Origin: Lachnospiraceae bacterium UBA3850
GTDB lineage: Bacteria; Bacillota; Clostridia; Lachnospirales; Lachnospiraceae
Direction of reading: 5' to 3'
Assembly: GCA_002392655.1 (NCBI GenBank)
Contig: DGHK01000009.1
Location: forward strand, 39,440-103,439
DNA length: 64,000 bases
Shown here: positions 44,303 through 54,900 of the stretch, one piece after another
Position numbering within the stretch: the stretch's first letter is position 1
Layout: each line of letters opens with the position of its first letter
The notes under the pieces: generated by a model
What the model was told of the DNA's origin: nothing
The model's input: the letters and a program-made list of their open reading frames with translations, nothing else
The model's database searches: none
Position numbers and translations under genes: made by a program

Positions 44303-44329
44303 TTTTAGGTTAAATGTAGGAGATTTCTA

Positions 44330-45958
44330 ATGAAAAATGCTTTACGTTTTGTCTGCTTCGTTTTGACATTTCTGCTTGCATTTTCTGTTTTCTCAGTTTG
44401 TACATCCGTAGATGTATATGCTGACGATGCGAGCATAACGCTTTCTATATGGCCGCAGGAGGCTGAGGTCGGTGAGAGCGTAACAGTTACAGTGACGATA
44501 AAGGGAGATGCTATCGCAAACTGCAGCTTCAGTCTGAAGTACCCACAGGGACTCGTAGATTCGAGTACGGGAACTGACGGAGTTATTCCAATTAATGCAA
44601 CAGGACCGACACAGGTCCAGTATACATTTGTCGCTAAGGCTGAAGGTAATGCATATTTCTCGACCACAGAGGGACAATTTACTGATTCGCTGGGGCAGGC
44701 TCTTTCTGTTACACCTGCAGGTGGTCAGCTCCCGATAGGTCAGAAAGCAGAGAAGACTGAAGAAGAGAAGACGACTGAAGATAAAACAGAAGAGAAGACG
44801 ACGGAAGAGGATAAGGACGACGAAGAAGAGGACGGTTTCGAGTATAAGCTTGACGGAGTAAGCTTCAAGATCATCGATAAGCCGGACAGCGAGCAGCTGC
44901 CCTATGGTTTTGAGAAGGCAGTGCTCAAGATAGATGATGTAAATGTTGATGCTTACAAGGATACCTATAATGGAGATCTGTATATCGTCTATGCTAAGAA
45001 TCAGCAGGGTGAAATCGGACCGTTCATTTATGATTTAAAGAATAGAACGCTTTCGGATTACGAGCCTGTCGGCGAAGTTTTGGATGCTGCTACAGCGACA
45101 AGCGCTGAAGAAGCTGCAAAGGGTAAGAATGAGGCAAGTACAGGAGACGCTAAGACGGGTCCACTGATTCCGGAAACCAGATATATAGACAAAGAGAAGG
45201 ATGAGGGCTTCTTTACAAGGACAGTTCTGAAGAGACTTCTCATGATGATGGTTGTTCTTTTTGTCATCATGTGCGTAATCATCATAGTTCTTATAGTAAA
45301 GAATGGAAATCTCCAGAGTAAGCTTTATGGAGATGATAAAGAAGATGATGAAAGCAGTGATGAAAAAGGTGATGTGTCCGGAAACTATATGAAATCCGGG
45401 GATTCGAAGGATGACGATAAAGGCAGTATTCAGAATCCGCTTCGAACAGGTAAGGATCATACATACAGTGTAAATGAGGACACAGGTGAGATACTTTTAG
45501 AGGAAGCTCTTGATAACAATGCCGGAAGCGAGGTTCCACCTGCTGTTGATGGTGAGTCTGATATAGCGAAGGCTATGAGGGAGCGTCCTTATGGAGTAGA
45601 CAGTGCATTTGATGTTGTGCCCGCACCTGAGGAAATATCTGAAGCAGGAGATGTTACTGAAGCTGAGGAAGCATCTGAGAACGAAGATGGTTATGCTGCT
45701 TCAAAAGAAGAACTTGCTCAGACGGCAGAGCTTTCAGAAGAGGATATGGATTATATCGAGCAGGTTGTAAACGAGCAGGATAATCAAGAGGAAGTCGTAG
45801 AGGCACCTGCAGAAGAATCTACAGAAGAAGCCGGAGAGGCACTTGCAGAAGAATCTGCAGAGGAAGTCGTAGAGACACCTGCAGAGATAATCGCAAAGAA
45901 GGAAGATGATGAGCCTCAGAAGGTTGCACTTCCAGGACAGTTTGAAGACGAAGACTGA
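44330..45958 (+). CDS. Membrane-anchored protein with Ig/cohesin-like domain and acidic tail
   Basis: A 542-residue protein. A signal peptide (about 1-31, ending YADD) is followed by a beta-sandwich domain (about 35-140, VGESVTVTVTIKGD ... FSLKYPQGLVD), similar in style to cohesin or Ig-like adhesion domains, a Thr/Glu/Lys spacer, a second extracellular part, and one transmembrane helix (about 305-325, LLMMMVVLFVIMCVIIIVLIV). The remaining 210 residues are cytoplasmic, very acidic and end in repeated EEVVEAPAEESTEEA-like units. The topology suggests a link between outside and inside of the cell, but no known family is certain. The gene lies between tRNA-Thr and glnS. Confidence 0.7.
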   Translation: MKNALRFVCFVLTFLLAFSVFSVCTSVDVYADDASITLSIWPQEAEVGESVTVTVTIKGDAIANCSFSLKYPQGLVDSSTGTDGVIPINATGPTQVQYTFVAKAEGNAYFSTTEGQFTDSLGQALSVTPAGGQLPIGQKAEKTEEEKTTEDKTEEKTTEEDKDDEEEDGFEYKLDGVSFKIIDKPDSEQLPYGFEKAVLKIDDVNVDAYKDTYNGDLYIVYAKNQQGEIGPFIYDLKNRTLSDYEPVGEVLDAATATSAEEAAKGKNEASTGDAKTGPLIPETRYIDKEKDEGFFTRTVLKRLLMMMVVLFVIMCVIIIVLIVKNGNLQSKLYGDDKEDDESSDEKGDVSGNYMKSGDSKDDDKGSIQNPLRTGKDHTYSVNEDTGEILLEEALDNNAGSEVPPAVDGESDIAKAMRERPYGVDSAFDVVPAPEEISEAGDVTEAEEASENEDGYAASKEELAQTAELSEEDMDYIEQVVNEQDNQEEVVEAPAEESTEEAGEALAEESAEEVVETPAEIIAKKEDDEPQKVALPGQFEDED

Positions 45959-46001
45959 AAACGTTGATAAATAAAATATATAGATACATTTGGAGGAAAT
46001 T

Positions 46002-47702
46002 ATGTCAGAAGACATCAGAACAGAAAATATCGAAAACGAAAACAGCGAAACCGTTTCAAGAAATTTTATCGAGAACATTATCGACAAGGATCTTGAAGAA
46101 GGCACATATAAGAAGATAGTAACCAGATTCCCACCTGAGCCAAATGGTTATCTGCATATAGGACATGCTAAGTCTATACTTCTTAATTATGGGCTTGCCT
46201 GTGAATATAATGGTCAGTTCAATCTGAGATTTGATGATACAAATCCTACTAAGGAAAAAGAGGAGTTTGTTGACTCTATTATAAAGGATGTTGAGTGGCT
46301 CGGTGCTGATTTCAGGGGAGAGGTTCTCTACGCATCTAACTATTTTGATCAGATGTACGAGGCAGCAATCAAGCTTATCAATAAGGGAAAGGCCTATGTT
46401 GATGATCTCTCTGCTGAAGAAATAAGAGAGTATCGTGGAACTCTTAAGGAACCTGGCAAGAATAGTCCATACAGAGATCGTTCAATAGAAGAAAATCTTC
46501 AGCTCTTCACAGATATGAAGGATGGAAAGTTCGAGGACGGAAGCAAGGTTCTTCGTGCCAAGATAGACATGGCTTCTCCTAATATCAACATGAGAGACCC
46601 TGTCATCTATCGTATCGCTCGTATGACACATCATAATACAGGTGATAAATGGTGCATCTATCCGATGTATGACTTCGCACATCCTATCGAGGATGCTATC
46701 GAGGGTGTAACTCACTCTATATGTACATTGGAGTTTGAGGACCATAGACCACTTTATAACTGGGTGGTTGAGGAGCTTGAATATCCTCATCCTCCAAAGC
46801 AGATAGAGTTTTCAAAGCTTTATCTGACAAATGTTGTTACAGGTAAACGTTATATCAAGAAGCTTGTTGAGGACGGTGTGGTTGACGGCTGGGATGATCC
46901 TAGACTTGTATCACTTGCAGCCCTCAGAAGAAGGGGTTTTACTCCTTCATCACTGAAGAAATTTATGGAACTGGCCGGAGTATCTAAGTCACAGAGTTCC
47001 TGCGATTATGCTATGCTTGAGTACTGTATCAGAGAGGATCTTAAGCCGGTTGCTCCTAGATATATGGGGGTTCTGCGTCCTCTTAAGCTTGTGATTGATA
47101 ATTATCCTGAAGGACAGACAGAAGAGTTTGAGATTGAGAATAATCAGGATGATGAAAATGCAGGAACAAGAAAAATTACATTTTCAAGAGAGCTTTATGT
47201 AGAGCAGGATGACTTTATGGAGGAGCCACCTAAGAAGTATTTCCGTCTCTTCCCTGGTAATGAAGTAAGACTTAAGGGTGCTTATTTTGTTAAATGTACC
47301 GGATGCGAAAAGGATGAGAATGGAAATGTTACTGTAGTTCATGCTACCTACGATCCGGAAACTCGTTCCGGAAGTGGCTTCGAAGGACGTAAGGTAAAGG
47401 GTACGATTCATTGGGTAAATGCAGCTGACGCTCTTGATGCAGAGGTTCGTCTCTATGAGAATCTTATAGACGAAGAAAAGGGCAAGCTGAATGAAGACGG
47501 TACACTTAACTTCAACCCTAATTCGCTTGAGGTTATAGAACATGCAAAGCTTGAAAAGGCTTCATCTGAGCTTAAACCTGGTGATCATGTTCAGTTTATA
47601 CGTAACGGTTATTTCTGTGTAGACACTAAGGACACAACCGATGAACACAAGGTTTTCAACAGAGTAGTTGGATTAAAGAGTTCTTATAAGCCTGCTAACT
47701 AA
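46002..47702 (+). CDS. glnS: Glutaminyl-tRNA synthetase
   Basis: A 566-residue class I synthetase charging tRNA-Gln directly. The N-terminal ATP motif is [15 protein letters not shown], followed by RFDDTNP and the GlnRS-specific [28 protein letters not shown]. The second ATP motif reads [10 protein letters not shown] instead of the usual VMSKRKL type, seen also in relatives as far as recalled. The anticodon-binding beta-barrels follow and the C-terminus is complete. ATG at 46002 is chosen, with GGAGG just before it; the TTG at 45990 overlaps that site. Confidence 0.95.
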   Translation: MSEDIRTENIENENSETVSRNFIENIIDKDLEEGTYKKIVTRFPPEPNGYLHIGHAKSILLNYGLACEYNGQFNLRFDDTNPTKEKEEFVDSIIKDVEWLGADFRGEVLYASNYFDQMYEAAIKLINKGKAYVDDLSAEEIREYRGTLKEPGKNSPYRDRSIEENLQLFTDMKDGKFEDGSKVLRAKIDMASPNINMRDPVIYRIARMTHHNTGDKWCIYPMYDFAHPIEDAIEGVTHSICTLEFEDHRPLYNWVVEELEYPHPPKQIEFSKLYLTNVVTGKRYIKKLVEDGVVDGWDDPRLVSLAALRRRGFTPSSLKKFMELAGVSKSQSSCDYAMLEYCIREDLKPVAPRYMGVLRPLKLVIDNYPEGQTEEFEIENNQDDENAGTRKITFSRELYVEQDDFMEEPPKKYFRLFPGNEVRLKGAYFVKCTGCEKDENGNVTVVHATYDPETRSGSGFEGRKVKGTIHWVNAADALDAEVRLYENLIDEEKGKLNEDGTLNFNPNSLEVIEHAKLEKASSELKPGDHVQFIRNGYFCVDTKDTTDEHKVFNRVVGLKSSYKPAN

Positions 47703-47726
47703 TGTTATACGGAGAATACTTTATAT

Positions 47727-48638
47727 ATGCAGAATAGAAATTTCATACTAGATAATGTAAAAGACTTTCATCTATATGATACCCTTGAGTGTGGCCAGTG
47801 CTTTCATTTTCAGAGAACTGACTCCGGAATAAATCAGGGGGAATTTGAATATGAAATAGTATATCGCGACAGGGTTCTTCATATAAAGGAAGAACCTTCA
47901 AGTGATGGTGTCAGACTGATTTTCATAAATACTGAGGATTGGGAATATCAGACCATATGGAAAGAGTATTTTGATCTTGAGAGAGATTACAGTGCTATAA
48001 AAAACAAGATCATAAAGGCCGATCCAAGACTTGAAGAAATAATAGAAGAAAACAGCGGTATCAGAATCCTTAATCAGGATTTCTTTGAGACACTGATTTC
48101 GTTTATTATCTCACAGAATAAGCAGATTCCTCAGATAAAGCAGGTTGTAAACAATCTGTCTTCTGAACTGGGAACTAAGTTCGATGTTACTATGATCAAT
48201 CGTCTCAGTTCGGAGTTTGATGCATTTTTCCCAACTGTTGATCAGCTATATAATGCTACAGAAGAAGAGGTGAGAGCATCCAAATGTGGCTTCAGGGCGC
48301 CTTATATCAAGGATGCTGCTGAAAAGGTATATTTTGGCGATATATCTGAGGACGGACTTCTCAGACTTGAAACAGATGAAGCAAGAGAAAAGCTGATGAC
48401 GATACATGGTGTCGGTGAAAAGGTTGCCAATTGTGTGCTTCTTTTTGGACTTGGAAGAACAGATACATTTCCGGTTGATGTATGGATGAAGAGAATATGT
48501 GAGAATCTTTATTTTGATGGTGATACACCAAAATCCGAAATAGAAGCGTTTGCTGTAGATAAGTTTGGTGATGTTGCTGGCTATGCACAGCAGTATCTCT
48601 TTATGTATGGTCAGAAACATAGGATAGGAATAAAATAA
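47727..48638 (+). CDS. OGG1-type 8-oxoguanine DNA glycosylase
   Basis: A 303-residue base-excision enzyme of the HhH-GPD superfamily. The N-terminal domain has the OGG-type LECGQCFHF (about 19-27), and the helix-hairpin-helix is LMTIHGVGEKVANCVLLFGLGRTDTFPVDVWMKRI, in which the Lys after GVGE is the expected Schiff-base nucleophile and the Asp in PVDVW the catalytic acid. This layout matches bacterial OGG1/Clostridium Ogg enzymes that remove 8-oxoguanine. AlkA-type alkylbase glycosylases are related but lack the Lys. It lies 24 bp after glnS. Confidence 0.88.
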   Translation: MQNRNFILDNVKDFHLYDTLECGQCFHFQRTDSGINQGEFEYEIVYRDRVLHIKEEPSSDGVRLIFINTEDWEYQTIWKEYFDLERDYSAIKNKIIKADPRLEEIIEENSGIRILNQDFFETLISFIISQNKQIPQIKQVVNNLSSELGTKFDVTMINRLSSEFDAFFPTVDQLYNATEEEVRASKCGFRAPYIKDAAEKVYFGDISEDGLLRLETDEAREKLMTIHGVGEKVANCVLLFGLGRTDTFPVDVWMKRICENLYFDGDTPKSEIEAFAVDKFGDVAGYAQQYLFMYGQKHRIGIK

Positions 48639-48651
48639 TATAAAAAAAGGG

Positions 48652-48679
48652 TTGATTTTTTATTTTAATGATGTACAAT
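48652..48679 (+). promoter_or_regulatory. Promoter of groESL
   Basis: TTGATT (48652-48657), 16 bp, TACAAT (48674-48679). The CIRCE operator begins 10 bp later, over the start of transcription. Confidence 0.65.
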
Positions 48680-48689
48680 ATACTATGTG

Positions 48690-48716
48690 TTAGCACTCAG
48701 GTGTCGTGAGTGCTAA
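48690..48716 (+). promoter_or_regulatory. CIRCE operator (HrcA-binding site)
   Basis: A perfect TTAGCACTC-N9-GAGTGCTAA inverted repeat, the consensus for the heat-shock repressor HrcA, 64 bp before groES. Confidence 0.98.
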
Positions 48717-48777
48717 AAGCTAAAAATGTTATGTAACAGTTTGATTGTCTGTTACACAGATAATAAAGGAGGAATGA

Positions 48778-49068
<291 letters not shown>

Positions 49069-49085
49069 ATAATAAACAGAGGTGA

Positions 49086-50717
<1,632 letters not shown>

Positions 50718-50749
50718 AGCTGGGATACTGAGCGTAAGCGAAGAGGGTT

Positions 50750-50853
50750 CCCAGCGCAGTAGCAAGCTGCGAAAGCAGATTGCGTAGTAAGGAACGAACG
50801 AAAAGGACTGGAATTTCCAGTCCTTTTTCGTTTGTTCCGTTATCTGCGCTGGG
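50750..50853 (+). terminator. Nested terminator structure after groEL
   Basis: An inner terminator hairpin (50791-50838; 13-bp perfect core AAAAGGACTGGAA with T-run in its own 3' arm, extended by near-perfect pairing) lies inside an outer 10-bp perfect stem, CCCAGCGCAG (50750-50759) with CTGCGCTGGG (50844-50853). A third small hairpin (CTGC-GAAA-GCAG, 50767-50778) makes this a three-way junction. It is the likely end of the groESL transcript. Confidence 0.85.
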
Positions 50854-50881
50854 GGATGATGTGCTTGCTTGCAAGCGGAGA

Positions 50882-50894
50882 GTGACGAAGTCAC
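50882..50894. repeat. Mini-hairpin with GAA loop
   Basis: GTGAC-GAA-GTCAC, the same kind of perfect stem and three-base loop as in the array after tRNA-Gly. It overlaps the left edge of the truncated wall-binding gene end by nine bases. Confidence 0.65.
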
Positions 50895-50987
50895 GCATGC
50901 TATTACTTTGGAGCAGATGGATATATGGCAACAAGTACATATGTTGATGGCTGCTGGGTAGGTGCAGATGGAGCGTGGGTAAAATAA
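50886..50987 (+). pseudogene. Truncated 3' end of a wall-binding surface-protein gene
   Basis: The frame reads CYYFGADGYMATSTYVDGC and on through GADGAWVK to a stop at 50985-50987. This is nearly the same as the last 29 residues of the 1245-residue surface protein ending at 21517 (CYYFESNGYMATSKYVDGC, GADGAWVK). There is no start codon or signal peptide; the left side breaks off in the hairpin element. It is a leftover gene end, probably after deletion or recombination between paralogues. Confidence 0.8.
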
Positions 50988-51160
50988 TAAGAATGAAATA
51001 ATTAGAATGAAATAATTAGGATTATAATAAAGATTATAATAAAGACGTACATTATCGAAAGAAGATGTGTGTCTTTATAATTATGTTTCTTTTATATTGT
51101 TATTCATTTTATATTTTTGTTACTTTTGGGTAAGCCTATTTATAAGACTTGAAGCTTGAG

Positions 51161-51339
51161 CGTCCGTGCTGAAGTCAGATAGTCCGTGCTGAAGTCTAAT
51201 AGTCCGTGCTGGTGTCTAATAGTCCGTGCTGGTGTCTAATAGTCCGTGCTGGTGTCTGATAGTCCGGCTGAAGTCTTGTAGTCCGTGCTGAAGTCTTGTA
51301 GTCCGTGCTGGTGTCTGATAGTCCGTGCTGAAGTCTGGT
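51161..51339 (+). repeat. Nine tandem copies of a 20-bp repeat
   Basis: Units of the type AGTCCGTGCTGAAGTCTAAT begin at 51161, 51181, 51201, 51221, 51241, 51261 (19 bp), 51280, 51300 and 51320. Variation is mainly AA/GT after GCTG and the last four bases. More decayed units follow to about 51420. The period is not a multiple of three and no ribosome site or gene covers it; there are no spacers as in CRISPR. Confidence 0.88.
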
Positions 51340-51449
51340 TGTATAGTTGAAGTTTGAGTGTCTGTGTAGAATTCTGAATGGTTGTGAAGATTTCTGAAGA
51401 AGCTTGATACTCTAGGTTAGAAGTCTGGCGTTAGGCTTGAAAGACAAAA

Positions 51450-51631
51450 GGCAATAATTTCAAGGGTTTTTGCCAAAATTATGGCCTTTTTCGCTTGATT
51501 TGCCTCAAATTTAAGCTTGTTTGAAAAATCAAAGCAATAATTATGGAAGAAATCCTCAGAATTATTGCCTTTTTCACCCTTACACATCTAAAACAGGCCA
51601 TATTTTTAGGCTTTTTTGCTGGAATTATTGC
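51450..51631. repeat. Three-unit inverted-repeat module, copy B
   Basis: Units at 51450-51486, 51534-51569 and 51596-51631 match those at 40520-40699 in sequence style and spacing (unit starts 84 and 62 bp apart here, 81 and 63 there). The spacer after the first unit also matches (TTTTTCGCTTGATTT here, TTTTTTGCTTGATTT there). It is therefore a second copy of a 180-bp module. Confidence 0.8.
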
Positions 51632-51665
51632 TTTTGCCTTGTTTGCCACAATCATCAACTAAGAC

Positions 51666-51787
51666 AACCGAACAAGTCCACCAAACAAGTTCACCAAACA
51701 AGTCCACCAAACAAGTCCCACCAAAGGCCCCGCCAAGCAGATTACACCAAACAAGTCCACCAAACAAGTCCACCGAACAAGTCCCAC
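51666..51787 (+). repeat. Tandem 13-bp repeats
   Basis: About eight copies of CAAGTCCACCAAA, interrupted once (51724-51747), in a strongly strand-asymmetric, A/C-rich stretch. An open frame through it exists only because the repeat lacks stops; it is not considered a gene. Between 50988 and 51939 no gene can be supported. Confidence 0.85.
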
Positions 51788-51796
51788 TCATCACTA

Positions 51797-51825
51797 TTTC
51801 AACAATAAATCATATATGTTATAAT
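51797..51825 (+). promoter_or_regulatory. Promoter of the 802-residue surface-protein gene
   Basis: TTTCAA (51797-51802), 17 bp, TATAAT (51820-51825) with an extended TG. The leader is about 105 bases and A-rich. Confidence 0.6.
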
Positions 51826-51939
51826 ATCGAAAGTGTGTTTGTATACAACAAAGCAACAAACCAAAAATAGCAAAACCAAAAACAACAAAATAACAAAACA
51901 AAAGACTAAAAAACAAAACCAATACATAGGAAACATATT

Positions 51940-54348
51940 ATGAAAAACAGATTACTTATAAAACTTACTTCAACTATATTAATTGCCGGGTGGATGTTTG
52001 GCGGCTGCTCGCTTTTCGGTATGAAGAGTGTAAATGCTCAGAAAAACAATGCGGGAAACGCTTTGGAATACACGAAAAAAAACAATGCGGGAAACGCTTT
52101 GGAATACACGGAAAAAAACAATTCAGGAAACACATATAAAACAACAGGCGAAAACACTCTGACTATTCTGGCGAGTGAGTTTAATAATGGAACCGCGGTT
52201 AATTATGATCCCGACAATCCTGATTATTTTGATCTGTCACAAGTTACAGGATACGATGATTTCGTTCTCGAGCTTGATGAGGATATGCATCTTTGCGGAG
52301 TAGAAAGCACAGAGAATCTGACGATAAGCGGCAATCATTCTTTGTATATGGATCAGACGGATGATGCTGATATCAAGGTGACCGGCGGTGACCTGACTGT
52401 TGAAAAAGATGCCACGATAGTTTGTGACACGTTAGGCAGCGAGTTTATGATACAGGAGAATAATGGAGTAGGAGGAAATGTATCTTATTACGGCACCTTG
52501 GTCGGAGAAAAGTTCTATCAGATGGCTCTCGATGGAGATGCTCTGTTCAGTGGTGCAGATGTCAGGATATCTGATGCGACAAAGGGTAAAGATGTGCCTG
52601 TAAACAGTAGTTTCTTATATGGTGAGGGTAAGTACAGTATCATAGATAGCGAGATTGAAGCTGGCAAATGTTTAGACGCTTTCATCTGGACGACTGAAGG
52701 TGTTGAAATCAAGAATTCAACAGTGAGTGTAGCAAACTGCGGTGGACGTTTCATCGATTGCCCCGGAACTGTCGATATATCTGAGTCAAGTATCAATGTT
52801 GAAAATTGTGGTTATACTTTTATTTGCAGTAGTTCGGAAGTGACGATTGCTGATTCTGATATCAAGGTTAGTAAATGCTATGAAGGCTTTGAAGTAGGTG
52901 AGCTTGAGCTGGATAATTCAAAAATCGATATAGCATCTACAAGCTTTACAATTTATGGAGTATATGGACTCACTGTTAATGGCGGAAGCCTGAGTGTCGA
53001 GACTATAAAAGGAGATTATGCAATTATAGTTTCAAAAGGTTATGACTTCACACTTGGAGATAATACCTATATCAAGTATCCGCGTGATGGCGAGATCGGA
53101 GAATATTCGATGAACATAACCGTTGTAGATGGCTCAGGAAATGTATGCAAGAAGGTTGTCATATCCGAGAACCAGGATGTAAACGATATTTCGGTGACTG
53201 CGGACTATGACAAAATAGTCCTGAATCCTATCTATAAGCAGGGAGATGTGTCTGCAGAAATCAAGAAAAGTCTGGGAGATAAAACTAAGAATACGACGCT
53301 TGTTACTGAAAATTCCGGTCTTGTTTATAGAGACTCAACAGGTTCGCTACATGTTGTAACCGATACAGATAGCAATCTCGTGGATACTTCAAAAACATAT
53401 ATGCTCCGTGTCGCACTAAATCCGGACGAGGGTTATGCATGGCCCAAATGTATACTAGACGCAAAGCCAAATGTATTGTACGACGCAAGCAGCTTTTCTG
53501 AGACCATGTCCTTCAGCGTTAACGACACTAAGTCAGATTCTATGAAGGTTGGAATTAATAAGAGTAAAAATTATCTGATGCTTTATGTTCCTGTTGAGAT
53601 TTCAAAGGTTGATATAAACAAGCTTGGGGACGAGCTCAGCGTATCAGGTATCCAGGACAAGATTTATACAGGAATTGCAATAACCCAGAATGTAAAGGTT
53701 AGTATTGGCAGATACATACTTAAAGAGAATGTGGATTATAAGCTGGCATACGAAGGCAATATAGAGGTCGGAGAAGCTTATGTGTTTATAAACGGAACAG
53801 GAAACTTCAAGGGAACCGTCGGCAAAACATTTAATATAAAGGATTATAACCCTGATAAGGGAAAAGGTTCTGATGATCCGGGTGATGACAAGGATAAGGA
53901 TGTTACGCCTGTTTATAAAAATGAGTGGGTAGATGGCAAATGGTATAATGCGGATGGAACTCAGACCTATGCGCCGACTCTTCAGTGGAAGCAAAGTGCT
54001 TATGGTTGGTGGGTTGAGGATACATCAGGCTGGTACCCGAAATCCCAGTGGCAGAAGATAAATGGAAAATGGTATTACTTCTGTGCAGATGGCTATATGG
54101 ATTATAGCGAGTATAGAGACAGCTGCTGGCTGGGTGCAGACGGAGCTTGGGTGGAAGAGTATTACGGCGGAATGTGGATGTATGATTCATATGGCTGGTG
54201 GTACCAGGATGACTCGGATTGGTTCCCTCGGTCACAGTGGCTGTGGATAGATGGCTGTTGTTATTATTTCAAGGCATCCGGTTATATGGCGACTAGTCAG
54301 TACATAGGAGCAAGCTGGGTTAATGAAGACGGAGTCTGGGTTCCGTAG
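51940..54348 (+). CDS. Surface protein with beta-helix-like body and wall-binding repeats
   Basis: An 802-residue secreted protein. The signal peptide (about 1-33) probably ends at VNA-Q, although GGC at 22-24 leaves a lipoprotein option. Three copies of KNNAGNALEYT follow (about 35-65, the first two encoded by near-identical 36-bp units). The body to about 440 contains short strand-turn repeats (VEIKNSTVSVANCGG, VDISESSINVENCGY, VTIADSDIKVSKCYE) typical of right-handed beta-helices of polysaccharide-binding or pectinase-like proteins, without a recognisable active site. A further domain and an acidic spacer lead to the tryptophan-rich wall-binding module (about 659-802). It should be non-covalently attached to the cell wall; ligand unknown. 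Confidence 0.82.
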   Translation: MKNRLLIKLTSTILIAGWMFGGCSLFGMKSVNAQKNNAGNALEYTKKNNAGNALEYTEKNNSGNTYKTTGENTLTILASEFNNGTAVNYDPDNPDYFDLSQVTGYDDFVLELDEDMHLCGVESTENLTISGNHSLYMDQTDDADIKVTGGDLTVEKDATIVCDTLGSEFMIQENNGVGGNVSYYGTLVGEKFYQMALDGDALFSGADVRISDATKGKDVPVNSSFLYGEGKYSIIDSEIEAGKCLDAFIWTTEGVEIKNSTVSVANCGGRFIDCPGTVDISESSINVENCGYTFICSSSEVTIADSDIKVSKCYEGFEVGELELDNSKIDIASTSFTIYGVYGLTVNGGSLSVETIKGDYAIIVSKGYDFTLGDNTYIKYPRDGEIGEYSMNITVVDGSGNVCKKVVISENQDVNDISVTADYDKIVLNPIYKQGDVSAEIKKSLGDKTKNTTLVTENSGLVYRDSTGSLHVVTDTDSNLVDTSKTYMLRVALNPDEGYAWPKCILDAKPNVLYDASSFSETMSFSVNDTKSDSMKVGINKSKNYLMLYVPVEISKVDINKLGDELSVSGIQDKIYTGIAITQNVKVSIGRYILKENVDYKLAYEGNIEVGEAYVFINGTGNFKGTVGKTFNIKDYNPDKGKGSDDPGDDKDKDVTPVYKNEWVDGKWYNADGTQTYAPTLQWKQSAYGWWVEDTSGWYPKSQWQKINGKWYYFCADGYMDYSEYRDSCWLGADGAWVEEYYGGMWMYDSYGWWYQDDSDWFPRSQWLWIDGCCYYFKASGYMATSQYIGASWVNEDGVWVP
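52042..52146 (+). repeat. 36-bp tandem repeat encoding KNNAGNALEYT units
   Basis: Two nearly identical 36-bp copies and a third diverged copy just after the signal-peptide coding region, indicating recent in-frame duplication. Confidence 0.85.
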
Positions 54349-54414
54349 ATTTTCGAAGACGAAGTCTGGATTCTGGAAAAAATTGAAGACGGTATCTGGA
54401 TTTTAAAATCAGGT
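54325..54414 (+). repeat. 30-bp tandem duplication across the end of the surface-protein gene
   Basis: Three units starting GAAGACGGAGTCTGG (54325), GAAGACGAAGTCTGG (54355) and GAAGACGGTATCTGG (54385), exactly 30 bp apart. The first contains the final codons and the stop; the other two are downstream. Confidence 0.85.
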
Positions 54415-54465
54415 AAGATGAGGAAGAATGCTCCCGCTTACTTATAAGCTTAGAGAGAAGGATAT

Positions 54466-54900
54466 ATGAAACAGGAAATCATAAAACTTTTAATAGAAGA
54501 AGCGGCAAAGGCAAGGAATATGGCCTATGCACCGTATTCAAAGTACCTGGTTGGTGCAGCGCTCGTGGTTCCTTCAGGGAGAATATATACGGGCTGCAAT
54601 GTAGAAAATGCATCCTACGGACTTTCAAATTGCGCTGAGCGAACAGCAATTTTTAAGGCTGTGAGCGAAGGGCAGAGGCATATCGATGCCATAGCGATAG
54701 TGGGTGGTCCGCTTATTCCCGAGGAGACAGATGGGGCTTTTAAGCCGTCCGGCGAGTATGCATATCCTTGTGGTGCGTGCAGACAGGTTCTAAGCGAATT
54801 TCTTCCTGAATCAGGAGATATCTATATCATCGTAGCAAACGGAGTCGATGATTATAAAGTATTTACTCTTTCTGAGTTGATACCTTATACTTTTAATTGA
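54466..54900 (+). CDS. cdd: Cytidine deaminase
   Basis: A 144-residue zinc enzyme converting cytidine and deoxycytidine to uridine forms for pyrimidine salvage. The catalytic CAE motif is SNCAERTAIFKA and the other two zinc cysteines are in YPCGACRQVLSEF, as in the small tetrameric class. The N-terminal AYAPYSKYLVGAALV is standard. A GAGAAGGA site precedes the ATG. It is a metabolic gene placed between two wall-binding surface proteins and may mark an older gene order around which these inserted. Confidence 0.95.
   Translation: MKQEIIKLLIEEAAKARNMAYAPYSKYLVGAALVVPSGRIYTGCNVENASYGLSNCAERTAIFKAVSEGQRHIDAIAIVGGPLIPEETDGAFKPSGEYAYPCGACRQVLSEFLPESGDIYIIVANGVDDYKVFTLSELIPYTFN

Noticed and set aside
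44330..45958. Evidence for a cellulosome (cohesin protein)
   Set aside because: The outer domain is only loosely cohesin-like and no dockerin is seen in any protein of the window; the cellulase uses wall-binding repeats instead.
51161..51339. Possible CRISPR array
   Set aside because: Repeats are directly adjacent with no spacers, no cas genes are present, and the 20-bp unit is not CRISPR-like.
51521..51870. Open frames rich in Thr, Pro, Asn and Gln over the 13-bp repeats
   Set aside because: The composition is a product of the repeat and each frame reads a different low-complexity peptide; no ribosome site or conserved motif.
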